From assembly GCA_030142905.1 (NCBI GenBank), contig JASJOG010000069.1:1-64000 (forward strand): DNA of 64,000 nucleotides. The letters are read 5' to 3'. Within the stretch, counting starts at the first letter, position 1. Each line of letters opens with the position of its first letter. Positions 1 through 10,204 of this stretch are shown piece after piece. The notes beneath the pieces are model-generated. The model was not told the DNA's origin, did no database searches, and worked only from the letters and a program-made list of their open reading frames with translations. A program made the position numbers and the translations under genes. The DNA is from Heliopora coerulea (taxonomy: Eukaryota; Cnidaria; Anthozoa; Scleralcyonacea; Helioporidae).

Positions 1-190
1 CAAAGCTGCAATGATACAAGATTCCAGAATGGTGACAGAGTATCTTACAATTGCAATAATAGTGATAAATGGAGAGGACCAGGGTTCATGATTGGACAGG
101 AGAACCAATAAATTCTGGTCAAGCATGGAAGTGAATATGTGTGGGTACATATTAGTCATTTGATCCATACTGACAATAACATTGTGCATA
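1..190 (+). pseudogene. C-terminal remnant of an LTR-retrotransposon pol (integrase tail)
   Basis: Frame 1 reads from the first base through a GDRVSY segment, a WRGPGFMIGQ segment, then KHGSEYVWVH. This GD-x-V ... W-x-GP-x-x-IGQ ... RHG-x-YV-x-VH pattern is the C-terminal tail that follows the integrase core in many invertebrate LTR-retrotransposon polyproteins. An in-frame TAA lies at 109-111 and the pattern resumes after it, so the copy is dead. The rest of the element lies left of the window. The LTR superfamily is not certain; Ty3/Gypsy is my first choice. Confidence 0.55.
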
Positions 191-605
191 TTACTTGCTC
201 AAACACGATACTTGTTCGATTTGCCTAGTTAAGTTTGATTAGAGTGGTACTGTATACTATAACTAGCCAATGACTTATTTTAAAACTGACTGTTAATCAG
301 CTTCACTAATTTCAGATTTATTGCCTCATCTTTATGATTAGTCATGGCTACCAAAAGCTACCCAGTCCCCAGATTTGATACAACTTTGTTCCTGCCTGAG
401 CAGAACAAAAACATCTCAACACTAGTTTTCAGAATGGTAACCTTAAGTTCACCTCTGGGCAAAATTGAGCCAAAAAATAAGTTAATTTGACATAAGACCC
501 TAAACCTTTTCCCCTCCACCACTTTATTTTTAACAGCTTCAGCTATTCTTTTTTTTTCCAATCCTTTTTTGTAAGACATTATCTATAGTAAGCTTTGCAA
601 TGTGA
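191..605. other. No recognisable gene
   Basis: AT-rich sequence that may include the 3' end of the flanking LTR element. I see no credible reading frame, LTR boundary or tail. Confidence 0.4.
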
Positions 606-840
606 TCAACTTAACTCATTAAGGGGCAGGGCTCCTCTCTTTGACAAGTAAAATTGTCTGGCATTAGCCAGAGCAAAATACTAAAGTGCACCCTTGCACT
701 TTAATGGATCAAGGAGATGGCTGTTAACTCATTAAGCAGCGAGACACATGCCTTTGACAAGTAAAATCCTCTGGCATTAGCCAGAGTAAAATATGAAAGT
801 GTACCCTTACACCTTTATGGGTTCAACTGGCAATAAAACT
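606..840 (+). repeat. Two tandem copies of a dispersed hairpin repeat
   Basis: Copies start near 612 and 724. Each has GTTAACTCATTAAG, then GACAAGTAAAAT, then the self-complementary hairpin CTGGCATTAGCCAG and AGAGYAAAAT. Related copies lie at 12228-12335, 15495-15610 and, inverted, 48925-49035. The arms of the hairpin (CTGGC/GCCAG) are the best-kept part. It looks like a short non-autonomous transposable repeat; the family is unknown to me. Confidence 0.65.
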
Positions 841-1134
841 TTGAAAGCTAGTATCTAACATGTCTTCAATACATTTTTTAATTTTCTCATCACAATACTG
901 TACTTTCTAGCATCAACACACACAAACCCCTAAAGTAAGTATCTTGACAACCTTATTTTCTCTTGAAAATATTGTCATCAGGTTCCTGAGAGACACGGTT
1001 CAAAACTGTATCTGGGATATTCTGATTATCAAGACTGGTTTCCATATTGTTGTAACTTTTGTCACTCAATGGGTAAATGACACCAATTAAGTCTAACAAC
1101 AATTGCAACTTAGGGGTAACACAAGTTGTAATTG
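841..1134. other. No recognisable gene
   Basis: Low-complexity AT-rich DNA; nothing seen. Confidence 0.35.
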
Positions 1135-1142
1135 CTGTAAAT

Positions 1143-1380
1143 CAGGCATGTCAAACTGAAAAGTGCCTATGGGCCACAATGCCAATACATATTGTCATAG
1201 GGGCTGCATCATTTTGATTCAGTGACGTTATGTATTACCATTACAGTTGCCATGTTTAATCAGAAGAATAAAAATCAAATAATTACACCACAATGATATT
1301 TATTCATTGTTTATTCATTGCCACATTTGACTTTATGAAGGGCTGCATGCGGCCCACAGGCCACATGTTTGACATGACTG
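1143..1380. mobile_element. hAT-type MITE, 238 bp
   Basis: Left end CAGGCATGTCAAACTG and right end CATGTTTGACATGACTG form a terminal inverted repeat. The flanks are CTGTAAAT (1135-1142) and CTGCAAAT (1381-1388), an 8-bp target duplication with one mismatch, as expected for hAT. The right subterminal part (GGGCTGCATGCGGCCC, ACAGGCCACATG) is typical of hAT/Charlie-like ends. It has no coding capacity. Confidence 0.8.
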
Positions 1381-1388
1381 CTGCAAAT

Positions 1389-2196
1389 GAATTGGTGATA
1401 GGTTGGTGACAGCTATAGAAGTTGAATCCATTTCTACTTCTAAAACAATTACAACAGTGGCCGACACAGCAATTGCTAATGGAAATATCCTTTGCTGACA
1501 ATCAGTGATCGGGAAAGACTGTGTGATTTTCTTGATCAATCACAGTAACAATCAAACAGCTGGAATCATCAGTCAGTCATACCTACTCAAATGCTCTAAA
1601 TAAATTTACCCTTCAAGTTCAAGTGTACATAGACTTTGATTTTCAGAAGATACATTTGAAAGTTCTTTCAATAAATATGAGTGGACTTGCATGTAATAAT
1701 GGCCTGGATTTTTTCTCCCCAGAAAGATCTCTCTAACCAAAACACTATCTGCATTTTTCTTATTCTTGCTATGGCCAGTAGCAAGACCCTTTGGCATTGT
1801 AGGAGCAGTCTTCTGCTAATGTTTGCCATAAAACTTTATGTTGTATACGTAAGGATGGCAAGAAGACCACTTGTTTCTGACAGTCAGACATAAACATTAA
1901 TGTATGCACTGTCTGTCAATTATTCACCATTCACCTAAATCAAGATGTTGTGAGTTCTATGGAAATTGCCAATCTGAATTACTACATTTACAACTATATA
2001 GAAACTAGCCTTAAGGATTAAAACCTTTAATTAAATTTAAGAATTTCCCTTACATAATTTTTGCCAATGGTAATTTACAAACTCAACCAACGCATACTAC
2101 ACAGAAAAAGTATAAAGGTGGTATTTGTTTTTTTGGCAGAGTACAATTTTTAAACTTTTCCACTTCGTTCAATCGAAATAGTTCCGTCCCCTCTAA
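1389..2196. other. No recognisable gene
   Basis: Short open frames only, with no domain-like sequence and no splice-supported model. Confidence 0.35.
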
Positions 2197-2350
2197 CCCT
2201 CATTGTTTCTTCGTTCTTTAAAAACCCTCAAAATGTGTAAGGACTCTAATTCTAACGCTAATACCAATCCTAAACCAAACCAAACGAAACCCTAACCCTT
2301 GGGTTTATACACATTTTTAGGGTTTTTAAAGAACGAAGAAACGATGGGGA
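2197..2350. repeat. Inverted repeat (43-bp arms), MITE-like
   Basis: Arms 2197-2239 and 2308-2350 are near-perfect inverted copies (core TTTCTTCGTTCTTTAAAAAC and its complement). The 68-bp spacer carries several CTAAACC/CCCTAACCC words. No target duplication was clear. Confidence 0.7.
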
Positions 2351-2929
2351 TAATTATTCTTAACATGTTCCGAAAACAGCCTACACTGCACTAATACCAA
2401 GTATCATGTTCAGAAGCCTCGAAATCTCCCACATGTCTTACTAAGCTGCCCTCCCCGCCTAAAACGACGTAGTCATCTAATAAATTTGATAATTTCGGAA
2501 CAATTTCTGAAGCTCAACCAGACCTGCATGACTATTTCACACTGCCACTAGATATAATAAGATTGTAATTTAATTTCATACAGCACCCACTTACACAAGA
2601 AAATCGGGCTTAGGCAAGGAGAAATTTACAATGAATAACGACTATTATCGCCTTTACAAAAAACCGCAATTCACTTTCATACAACGTATAACATTCTCAC
2701 CTCGTGTCACAGAAGCACTCCACAACAAAAAGAACGGTGTTGGGAGGCACGCATGTTTTATTCAGGGGCGCCTTAGGACTGGGAACGAACGGACGTCGAT
2801 GAAGTTCATACAGTGAACTGTGTGAAAAGAATTCCGAAAAAGACTTTTAAATGCGTTTTCATGAGGGCGATTCCCGGGGCCATGTATCTCTAGATACACG
2901 TAGTCCTGGACATTCTGCATTGCGATACC

Positions 2930-3012
2930 TTCTAAATAACGATTTCTGAGCCCCAGTCGGGGATCGAACCCGCAACCTTCTAATTACCGTTGTGAAACCT
3001 GCACCTTATCTC
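2930..3012 (-). repeat. tRNA-derived SINE fragment
   Basis: On the minus strand a B-box-like segment GGTTCGATCC sits inside a T-arm-like hairpin, GCGGGTTCGATCCCCG, followed by ACTGGGGCTCAGAAATCG. The same tail (CTGGGGCTCA-AAATCG) follows the plus-strand copy at 3028-3120, so both belong to one SINE family. Confidence 0.6.
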
Positions 3013-3027
3013 ACCATCAGAGTCTCG

Positions 3028-3120
3028 GTACTTCAATGGTTAGATTTTAGAGTGTCTCACTGGTCATCAGAAGATTGCGTGTTCGATACCTACCTGGGGC
3101 TCATAAATCGTATTTCTGAA
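3028..3120 (+). repeat. tRNA-derived SINE copy
   Basis: A-box-like TTCAATGGTTAGA near 3034 and B-box-like GTGTTCGATACC near 3081 are spaced as in a pol III promoter. The tail CCTGGGGCTCATAAATCG matches the inverted neighbour at 2930-3012. The two lie head to head about 15 bp apart. Confidence 0.6.
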
Positions 3121-3366
3121 AGTACTATAGTGACGGATCTAGGATTTTGAAAAGGGGGTTTCAATGTAGTTGGCAAATGTTTTGCGTAGTGAACATTGGC
3201 GTGGTAAGCATGCTATTCACGATAGGTCTGGGGGTATGCGACCCTAGGAAAATTTTTGAAAATAAGACGTTGTGAGATCGTTTCTGGTAGCACGTGAGGG
3301 TTTTCGAAAGATAGTCTTATACTTATAGTATTGATGGGATTACAGACCATATACCATAGCTAACTA

Positions 3367-4128
3367 CAGTTGAACACCTGTTGATCGGTCACCTCTTAGA
3401 GATGGCAAGTGGCCACTTAATAGGGGCTGGCCGCTTAAAAAGGGTTTGTCACAAACTAAAATAAGGTGCGGTACAAAGTCACTCTATTTGGAAACAAACA
3501 CACGTGGAAGTTTGTAACAATTGTTGCCCATAATGGCAAAATAGTTGTTAAGGGTAAACGTATTAACAGAGGAGGTAGCTATGGCTTGGAAGTGCCATGG
3601 GAATGCCACTTTACCGGAGACAAATTTTCCAACCTATGGTTGAGCTCATAGTTTGGAAATGAAGGATTTGAGGCCAAACTGATCTAACGGACCTCTTACT
3701 ACGGACATTAGCCTGGGATATTCATCGGATTCCCAATTTGAGGCGCTTTACACTATATTTATAAAGTTAAAATAACTATGGTTTAAAGTGCATTGCCAAA
3801 CAATCAAAAAATTATCGCTTCTAGTCAATATAACAAGAAATGTTTATATGGGTGTTTGTATCAATCGTCAACTTCCATATGAGACTTTCGTCTGTCATTA
3901 GTCCTCTTATTATTGGACGAAACTGGGAGAGTTAAATTCTTAAAGATTAGTAGAGGTAAAAACAACCGAGACACCCAAAAGTTGGCCGCGGCCGCTTAGA
4001 AGAGGTGGCCGCTAAACAAAGGCTTTTTATGCAATATTTATCCTGACAATACTTTCGGAACAATGATAACTAGACGCTTAAAAGGGGGTGGTCGTTTAAT
4101 TGGTAACCGCTTAACAGGGGTTCAACTG
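3367..4128. mobile_element. Non-autonomous TA-flanked DNA transposon, 762 bp
   Basis: The left end CAGTTGAACACCTGTTGATC and right end (reverse complement CAGTTGAACCCCTGTTAAGC) form a roughly 27-bp imperfect terminal inverted repeat. TA is present at both flanks (3365-3366 and 4129-4130), as expected for Tc1/mariner-type insertion. Subterminal words such as GGCCGCTTA recur inside both ends. The only internal frame (3466-3651) has no transposase motif, so the copy is non-autonomous. Confidence 0.7.
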
Positions 4129-4130
4129 TA

Positions 4131-5111
4131 TGTATTCTGTCGGAGGAAAAGTAAAAACTCGTTCTCAGTAGACTTTCAAAGGGCGTTTCTCCGGTAGAGA
4201 TTCATGATAATCGATAAATGGAAATTGACCATTAGCCCATGATCATCGTCAGTAGTAGTATTATACAGGCCGATCAACCCCTTTTTTTTAGGGGGGCGGA
4301 AGGGGGCTCAAAGGATGCCGCTTTATTAACTATGCGTGACGCACAAAATGTTCGGCATACAATATGACGTACAAAATGTGACGTATAAAATGTTCGGCAC
4401 AAAATATATGACGATGTTGCCTAGAATTTCGTGAATTTTTTTATTGTGTGACCCATATTGATCAGTTCGAGAAACGTCTGACGATCGCCACTGGTTGCAA
4501 CCAAGGAACGATACTTACATAGAACTTACTCTCCGACTCTTTTCCGGCGTTGAGCCGAACTCCCAGCGATTCTTGACCAAACGGATATTATTTAAAGTCA
4601 AAATAACGTAGAGATTCATAAAAATACTTTATCTTTACACATCCAAGTTTGTCTTGGCGGAAACGTGGAGTTTTCCAACACACTCCATGGTCGAGTCGAC
4701 CTACCGTGTCTTCACTGTGCCAATGAATACATGACCGTGAACAATGTTAGTAGAATGATTGCTTATTTTGCTCTTGTGTATTAACTCAAGGATGAAAAAC
4801 CCTTCGAAAAGCAGTAATTGACTAGTCTAGATATAAGAAAAGTCAAAAATTTTGATTGCAGTTGCTAGGTCTGCTGTTCCTAAGACGAGCATATGTCACC
4901 TGAATGCACGTGCTAATAACAGAAAGAAAAAATTCATTAAGGGTCATTAAAGCGCTTCAATCGCTTGGACATGTTGAGGCGAAATCAAACGCAAGATATG
5001 AGATTTAAAAAATATTTATTCTGATTCAAAGGTATACATGTTTTCTCCATCGTTGATAAAAGTATAAGGACATACACTACGGACAACGATGCCATGCGAA
5101 ACTGCAAGAGG
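4131..5111. other. No recognisable gene; short local repeats near 4330-4420
   Basis: Around 4330-4420 the words GACGYA-AAAATG and TTCGGCA recur several times in an irregular array. The rest shows nothing I can name. Confidence 0.35.
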
Positions 5112-5639
5112 CTATGCTAAACAATATAGTTTACACTGATGAATGTCCCGGTAAAAATCTTTCCATGCACATTTCGAACAGTTAGCCAAATAGATAAATT
5201 GAAGGTGTCCGTTTTGACAGTGGTCGCACTCTTCCTGGGATGAAACAGTTTCTTCGTCGCTTTTCTCTTCACCACCTTCCTCTTCTGTTTCTTCAGCCTC
5301 CTCATCGACGTCGCTTTCCTCTTCTGAGTTTGGTTCCTCGTCTTCGTGTCATGACAGCATGGCAAGAACTCGAGCGTTTTCAATGAGGTTTTTGTTGATT
5401 TTGATGGCTGCAAGTCCTTTCAGAAAAACATTTAATCCAGCCGGTTTAGGGATGTCGGCATCGTACTCAGATATACAATATTCAACCAAATCTGCAATAT
5501 TAGTGTTTGATATGGCTCTGCTGCGAAAGACAATTTCTCCTATAGGGCTCCGGGTGAGGATGGCGTGAGATGTAAGCAAACTGTGCCGCAAGTTTGAGGC
5601 TTTAGATCGATCGATGTCACAGTCAAAGTGGGATAACAC
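5112..5639 (-). pseudogene. Unrecognised ORF with an acidic low-complexity tail, broken by one in-frame TGA
   Basis: A frame open from an ATG at 5639 runs to TGA at 5349-5351 and then continues in the same frame to TAG at 5112-5114, about 175 residues if read through. The first part holds SNTNIADLVEYCISEYDADI and PKPAGLNVFLKGLAAIKINK, which look like ordered, conserved sequence. The second part is Glu/Asp/Ser-rich (roughly 5250-5345) and then has a CDHC...C...C cysteine pattern (5140-5240), possibly a zinc-binding end. I do not recognise the family. The A+C-rich overlapping frame at 5117-5413 is a shadow. A transposon- or virus-derived gene is possible. Confidence 0.4.
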
Positions 5640-5680
5640 TTACTTGAAACGTTCACCATTATCCAGCGTCGATGTTTCTT

Positions 5681-6184
5681 TGGACGTGTCCATGGTTTAA
5701 ATTGAGGCGAACGTCATAAGTTCGCTCCTTTTCTACTTATTCTGCGAGGCTTTTTAAAAATATCTGTTTTGGCATCATCTTCTTCAGTTATACATTGACC
5801 GTCCAACAGAAATGTTTCATATCACTAGACACCAACAGTTTCTTCGGCTCTTATGTACATCCGGGCCTTCAACGCAACGCGCTCTTCTAGAGACCGCCAA
5901 CCCTGAGCGAGTTCGTTGTATTTGTAAATGTATGCTCTACTTTTGGAAGCCACATTATCAAGTGCCAGAGAAAACACTCGAGAAACTGTCGCCTTAGAAA
6001 AGCAATATATTTGCTTTGGCTGATTCCTGACCGCGTTTCATGAAAAAGAAACTACACTTGCCCAAAGAGGCGAAGAATTTCTCAGCCTGTTACTGAGACC
6101 TGTTTTAAAAAGCCTCGCAGAATAAATAGAAAAGGCCGGGCGAACTCGTGACGTTCGACTCAGTTTAAACCATGGACACGTCCA
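5681..6184. repeat. Inverted repeat pair (80-bp arms) enclosing a small ORF
   Basis: Arms 5681-5760 and 6102-6184 are inverted copies sharing TGGACGTGTCCATGG, GAACGTCA and TTCTGCGAGGCTTTTTAAAA. They enclose about 340 bp holding the small frame at 5812-5997. The right arm ends exactly where a hAT-like end CAGTGGCGTAAC starts (6183), so a later insertion may have cut it. Confidence 0.65.
5812..5997 (+). pseudogene. Small ORF fragment, unnamed conserved type
   Basis: The frame reads QFLRLL, then TQRALLETANPERVRCICKC, then VPEKTLEKLSP before a stop. It resembles the start of a short basic protein often seen in cnidarian genomes near virus- or transposon-like genes (L..L......QR..L..A......CICE...N); this is from memory and not searched. 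It lacks the usual basic and hydrophobic second half, so it is a fragment. It lies opposite to the gene at 5112-5639 and inside an inverted repeat. Confidence 0.3.
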
Positions 6185-7250
6185 GTGGCGTAACAGACTA
6201 AGGTCAGGGTTAGAGCAACTCCTAAGGGCCCCCGACCTCAAAGGCGTCCCCAATGAATCTATGATGACGTCATGACTTTAAAAATTTGAATTAATTAGAA
6301 GAAATGATATCCTATGATTCCTATCACACGATAAACCAAGGGAGTAATTTTCACTAACATTTTATTCACAATGATATTCGTATTTCTTCTGTTGTTGTTG
6401 CCATTTCAAATAATGCGGTATATGTCATAAGTGTATCTCAGGCGCCAATTCGCCGCCCGATCTCTGGTCAGCGGCCTTTAGGAAGTCAGTTTGGTTATGG
6501 TAATTTCGCTGTTAATACAATTTCAATCAATTTTACTTATTTGTGATTGGCTAATGACATCGAAATTAACTTTTGATTTTTTTTACTAGTGGTATTTAGT
6601 TACTGCCGTCAGTGTTGTTTCTCGAGCTTTTACAGACGGTAAAGCAAATATTTGGCGAAACACGCGTGCCATTTTTCATTAATTCTTCTCGAACCGTGTT
6701 ACCTCCTATACTAATTTATGGCCTCAAATTTAAAACGAAAGTATAATTCTGGTGCATTTAAAAGAGCAGAGAAAAATCGTAGGATCGAAGCTACCACATC
6801 AAGTACGAGAAACATATCGTCTTTTCTTCAGACTGAGAAGAAAGATGTATTAACAATTTATGAAGGTGATACTCGGCTTCAAGGTGATTGTCCTGCCTCC
6901 TCGAGTGACAGTGATGGCGATGAAGATCATGGGAAGCAAAATCCTCAAATATCTGAAAACAATAGACAGGTTTGCTTTGCTCAGTTCGGCATGGAATAAA
7001 ACCAAATTTTAAGTACTCAACATTGTATCCTCGTACTTTTAATCTTCCCAGTGGCAGATCGTTTCGAACTCATGATTAATTTATGGACAGATAAACGCTG
7101 TAGAACTTTTCCTGTACGAACAAAGCTCGGGATGAACAGGCGAAGCGTGGTTGCATGTAACATGAAATGTTGGTGTGACCTGTTAAAACCTCAAAATTAC
7201 GAATTCTTATGTTACACTTACACCCTTCGGAATTTGCGATATTGACTGGT
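6183..7250 (+). pseudogene. hAT (TTF zinc-finger type) transposase, N-terminal exon remnant
   Basis: A hAT-like terminus CAGTGGCGTAAC starts at 6183. The frame 6718-6999 begins MASNLKRKYNSGAFKRAEK and continues with ISSFLQ, followed by a Ser/Asp-rich linker. This KRKY-SGA-KR ... FF start is the usual N-terminus of TTF-zinc-finger hAT and ZMYM1-like proteins. The zinc finger, DUF4371 and dimerisation parts are absent, so it is 3'-truncated. The same CAGTGGCGTA terminus is used by the larger hAT at 52374-56116. Confidence 0.45.
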
Positions 7251-7319
7251 AGTTTGCAATAAAAAATAGTTGAACCAATATTGCAGGTAGTCATTTGCCA
7301 AAAAAATAGTTACCTTCTG

Positions 7320-7420
7320 CAAACCTCGTCCCTTTTGCGCGAACCCCTGGAGGACCCTTTAGTCTCGGCGGACCACCAAAAATTGTTTGCGGACCCCAGG
7401 TTGGGAATTGTGCTAGAGGG
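7320..7420. mobile_element. hAT-like terminal fragment
   Basis: GCGGACCCCAGGTTGGGAAT near 7390-7410 looks like the right end of a Charlie-type hAT (complement of CAGTGGTTCCCAACCTGGGG) with a decayed last few bases. No matching left end was found. Confidence 0.35.
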
Positions 7421-8170
7421 AGTGTAAAGCAATTCCATTACTTTACTCGCCCTATGGAAGTTAAGTTTTCTCGATAGCCGAAGCGGGGTATCAAAATATC
7501 AGGAGTCTCGATTAATCCAAGATTAATTATATCTTAATCGCGACTAAGATTTTTAGCATCAGAACAGCCCTAACAAATTTTTATTGTTCTTTTTTTTTAT
7601 TGTTCAAGTGCAGCCGTTTTTATCTGATAATTTGTTTAATCTCCTAATGCATTGATTTTGTCCTAGAAGAATCTAACAAGAACAGAAACTTCGTCAATAA
7701 TGAAACACATTGTTAGATTGGGATAGAGAAGGTCAATGATAGTACTATAACACAAAAAAAAAACAACAAAAACATAAAAAAGAAAAACAAAAAAAAACCC
7801 AAAAAAACTCATGATGACTTCCAGTCCAGTTTTGTTTAAAAAGAGGAAGGGACTTAAAACTGCTACAATCTAGTACACAAAAGACTAAGATACTGAAGTC
7901 TCACAGGGTTACTCTGAAAGCTAAAATTCAATGAAGATTTATAAACCAGAAGCTTCAATGTTGTAACAATTCTTGAAATGTAACCTCTCAACCTGCAACT
8001 ACTTAGCTGTAACACATGGACTAGTGCCTCGGTCACATGATACAGATCCTAAACGTATCTTCACTGTGGCTGGCATTGGCTGACCTGAAACTTTTGTTTA
8101 ATGACAGCTCTACCAGATTCAATTTATCACGAGAAGTACGTCTTATGTTTTAACGTTCCGAATAAGTTCC
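7421..8170. other. No gene; A-rich low-complexity patch at 7750-7810
   Basis: Mostly AT-rich DNA with an A-run interspersed with C. I see no coding signal. Confidence 0.35.
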
Positions 8171-9057
8171 AAAAACATAGCATACAAAGTAGTACACTTT
8201 TTGGATATCAAGATCTCTGATTTCGAAACTGATCTGTATCGTAAAGATACTCACACAGGACAATATACACAGTTCTCGAGCTTTCCGCCATTTCCACGCA
8301 AAGTGGCTTGGATTAAACCTGTTCTCCATAGAGCATTCATGATTTGTAGCAACTAGGCATTTTTCGATACCCAAATTAATCAACTTAAATCCATTATGTC
8401 CTTGAATGGCATTCCAAATTCGATCAAAAACTCAGTTAAAAGGTTATAAAAAAGTATTCTAATAATATGAATAAATCTGCTGCATCAGTTGATGACACTC
8501 ACCCCAAAATCTGGCTCCAAATTCTTTATCTCGGAAGAAAAGGTGAAAATCTCGTGAAGTATTGTATAAAGAAAATCCATGGACAACTGAAAGAACCCAT
8601 TAATTTTGTAGTTTATTCGAACAAAAATGTATCCTATTTCCTTTCTAATAAAGATAAATATCCAGATCTCTCTCAAAGTAATCTGGTTTATGAAATTTCT
8701 TGTCCTGGTTGCGGCTCTAAGTATATCGGCAACACTGACCTTTGTCTCAGTAAACGCCGAACCGAACATTCAACTCAACTCAAATTTAGGTCAGTAGCAG
8801 AACATTTTCTCCGTTGCGAACATACACAACACCTTGTTAATTTAAATCAAATTTTTGACCGCTTACATGACACTTCTTCGGTTAGCAACAATTGTAATAT
8901 TAGAAACCTTGTCTTCAACAACTTTAAAATCATTCATTCATGCAAATATTATTCATCTAACGTACTCTTATTATTAGAAGCTCTTTACACTAAGTTTAAT
9001 TCATCTGAATTGAACGTTCGTCATAAGGTCAGTAAAGAACTTACACTATTTTCCTAA
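8171..9057 (+). pseudogene. Penelope-like element: RT C-terminus and GIY-YIG endonuclease
   Basis: An RT tail is readable from about 8176 in one frame (VHFLDIKISDFETDLYRK, THTGQYTQFSSF, then VLHRAFMICSN) with a stop after CSN. After frame changes the open frame 8467-9057 holds a linker (IWLQILYLGRKGENLVKYCI) and a GIY-YIG domain: VYEISCPGCGSKYIGNTDLC then SKRRTEH, with the CCHH-like cysteines and the Arg and His of the family. Penelope-like elements join RT and GIY-YIG in one protein that acts in the nucleus. The RT catalytic part is missing, so the copy is 5'-truncated and inactive, but the GIY-YIG domain is intact for 196 residues. Confidence 0.75.
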
Positions 9058-9300
9058 TTCTCACTTCCTCTTCTCTACGTCAAACAGTCACACATCATTT
9101 TCACCACCTTGTCAGCCCTTCCCGTTCCACTCTATTACTTTACCCATGTCGGCTTATAGTTATTTTAATTAGACTTATCCAGAATGATATCATCCGCTTA
9201 TGGATATATAAACTGCGTAGTTAATGTAATTTTAATTGGTCTGATGATGGTTTTCAAATAAAACCAAAATATTACTAATTTAACTTTCGTCTCGGTTTGG
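9058..9300 (+). other. Penelope-like 3' end with decayed hammerhead-like motif
   Basis: CTGATGA at 9241-9247 is followed by a perfect 7-bp stem (9248-9254 with 9260-9266, 5-nt loop) and then AAAA where a hammerhead core needs GAAA. Penelope-like elements carry minimal hammerhead ribozymes in their terminal repeats. The core base G12 is lost here, so activity is not expected. Confidence 0.45.
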
Positions 9301-10204
9301 ACTCGTATTCAAAGTCTTTTAAGATGTTCCTCTTTCGAATATGTTTTACCTTGTATTCTTTCAAATTGTAGGCTGGCTCTGGCTTATAGCAGTTCTCGCC
9401 ATCGTTGATTAGATGATGGCGTCTATAATTCAGTGTACACTGTTTTTACGAAATAGTTATGGATTATTAAAATATATGTCAACATTCACAATATATTTGG
9501 ATCTGAAATTTCGAGCAATCGCTGTCCCCAACTCCACCCTTAGTACACTTGTGAGCTGAATAAGTTTAACAATGGGAAGATTACCAGAGTTATGCAAAGT
9601 TACTTTCTGTTTTTTATTAATTACAAAATACAAACCTGAATTATGATTAATTAATTATAATTTAAAATTACAGCAAGGAACTGTAACAAATAAAAAAATT
9701 ACTACATATATTAATTGATTACAAATTACTATGCAAATAACTTTTTTTAACAAAATCAGTGCCATGACCATGTGCGTGCAGCAATCCTTGGGGCAAGATT
9801 TTGCTGAATCAGTCAATATAAATTATTTAAACTTTAAAGTGCTCGTGAGTGCTTGCTGATTGATCAAGGTATTTCACAAAATTTCCAATCAAGAACTGAG
9901 GAAATTTTTTGTGACTCGCAATTTTTAGTCTTCTGGAAATATTAACAAATAACTAGTTTTAAACTAAGCCTTTGAAATGTAAATTGTCATAATTATAAAC
10001 TATGTCTAAAAGTAATTCGTTATATCAGGAATTTCTCGAAAAAGTAATTCGTTGCGATCATTTGTTACGGCCTACTTAGGAAAGTTGTAAGGATAATTTA
10101 CAATATACAAAGAACAGATATGATGACAAATTTAAATCTTTCTTAGCTGAGTTCACTTGGCATCTATGAGCTCTTTTTACCAAATTTACTTTGTCTTCAA
10201 TTAT
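9301..10204. other. No recognisable gene; includes the 3' flank of IL-17-like copy A
   Basis: AT-rich. The 3' UTR of the minus-strand gene must lie near its right edge; no clear poly(A) site was fixed. Confidence 0.35.

Noticed and set aside
2200..2320. Interstitial telomeric repeat
   Set aside because: CCCTAACCC-like words occur only a few times and irregularly in the loop of an inverted repeat.
2940..3120. Functional tRNA genes
   Set aside because: B-box regions are present but acceptor and anticodon stems do not form; the shared non-tRNA tail marks them as SINEs.
5117..5413. Lys/Arg-rich 98-codon minus frame
   Set aside because: Shadow of the acidic Glu/Asp stretch in the other frame, which continues the upstream ordered ORF across a single TGA.
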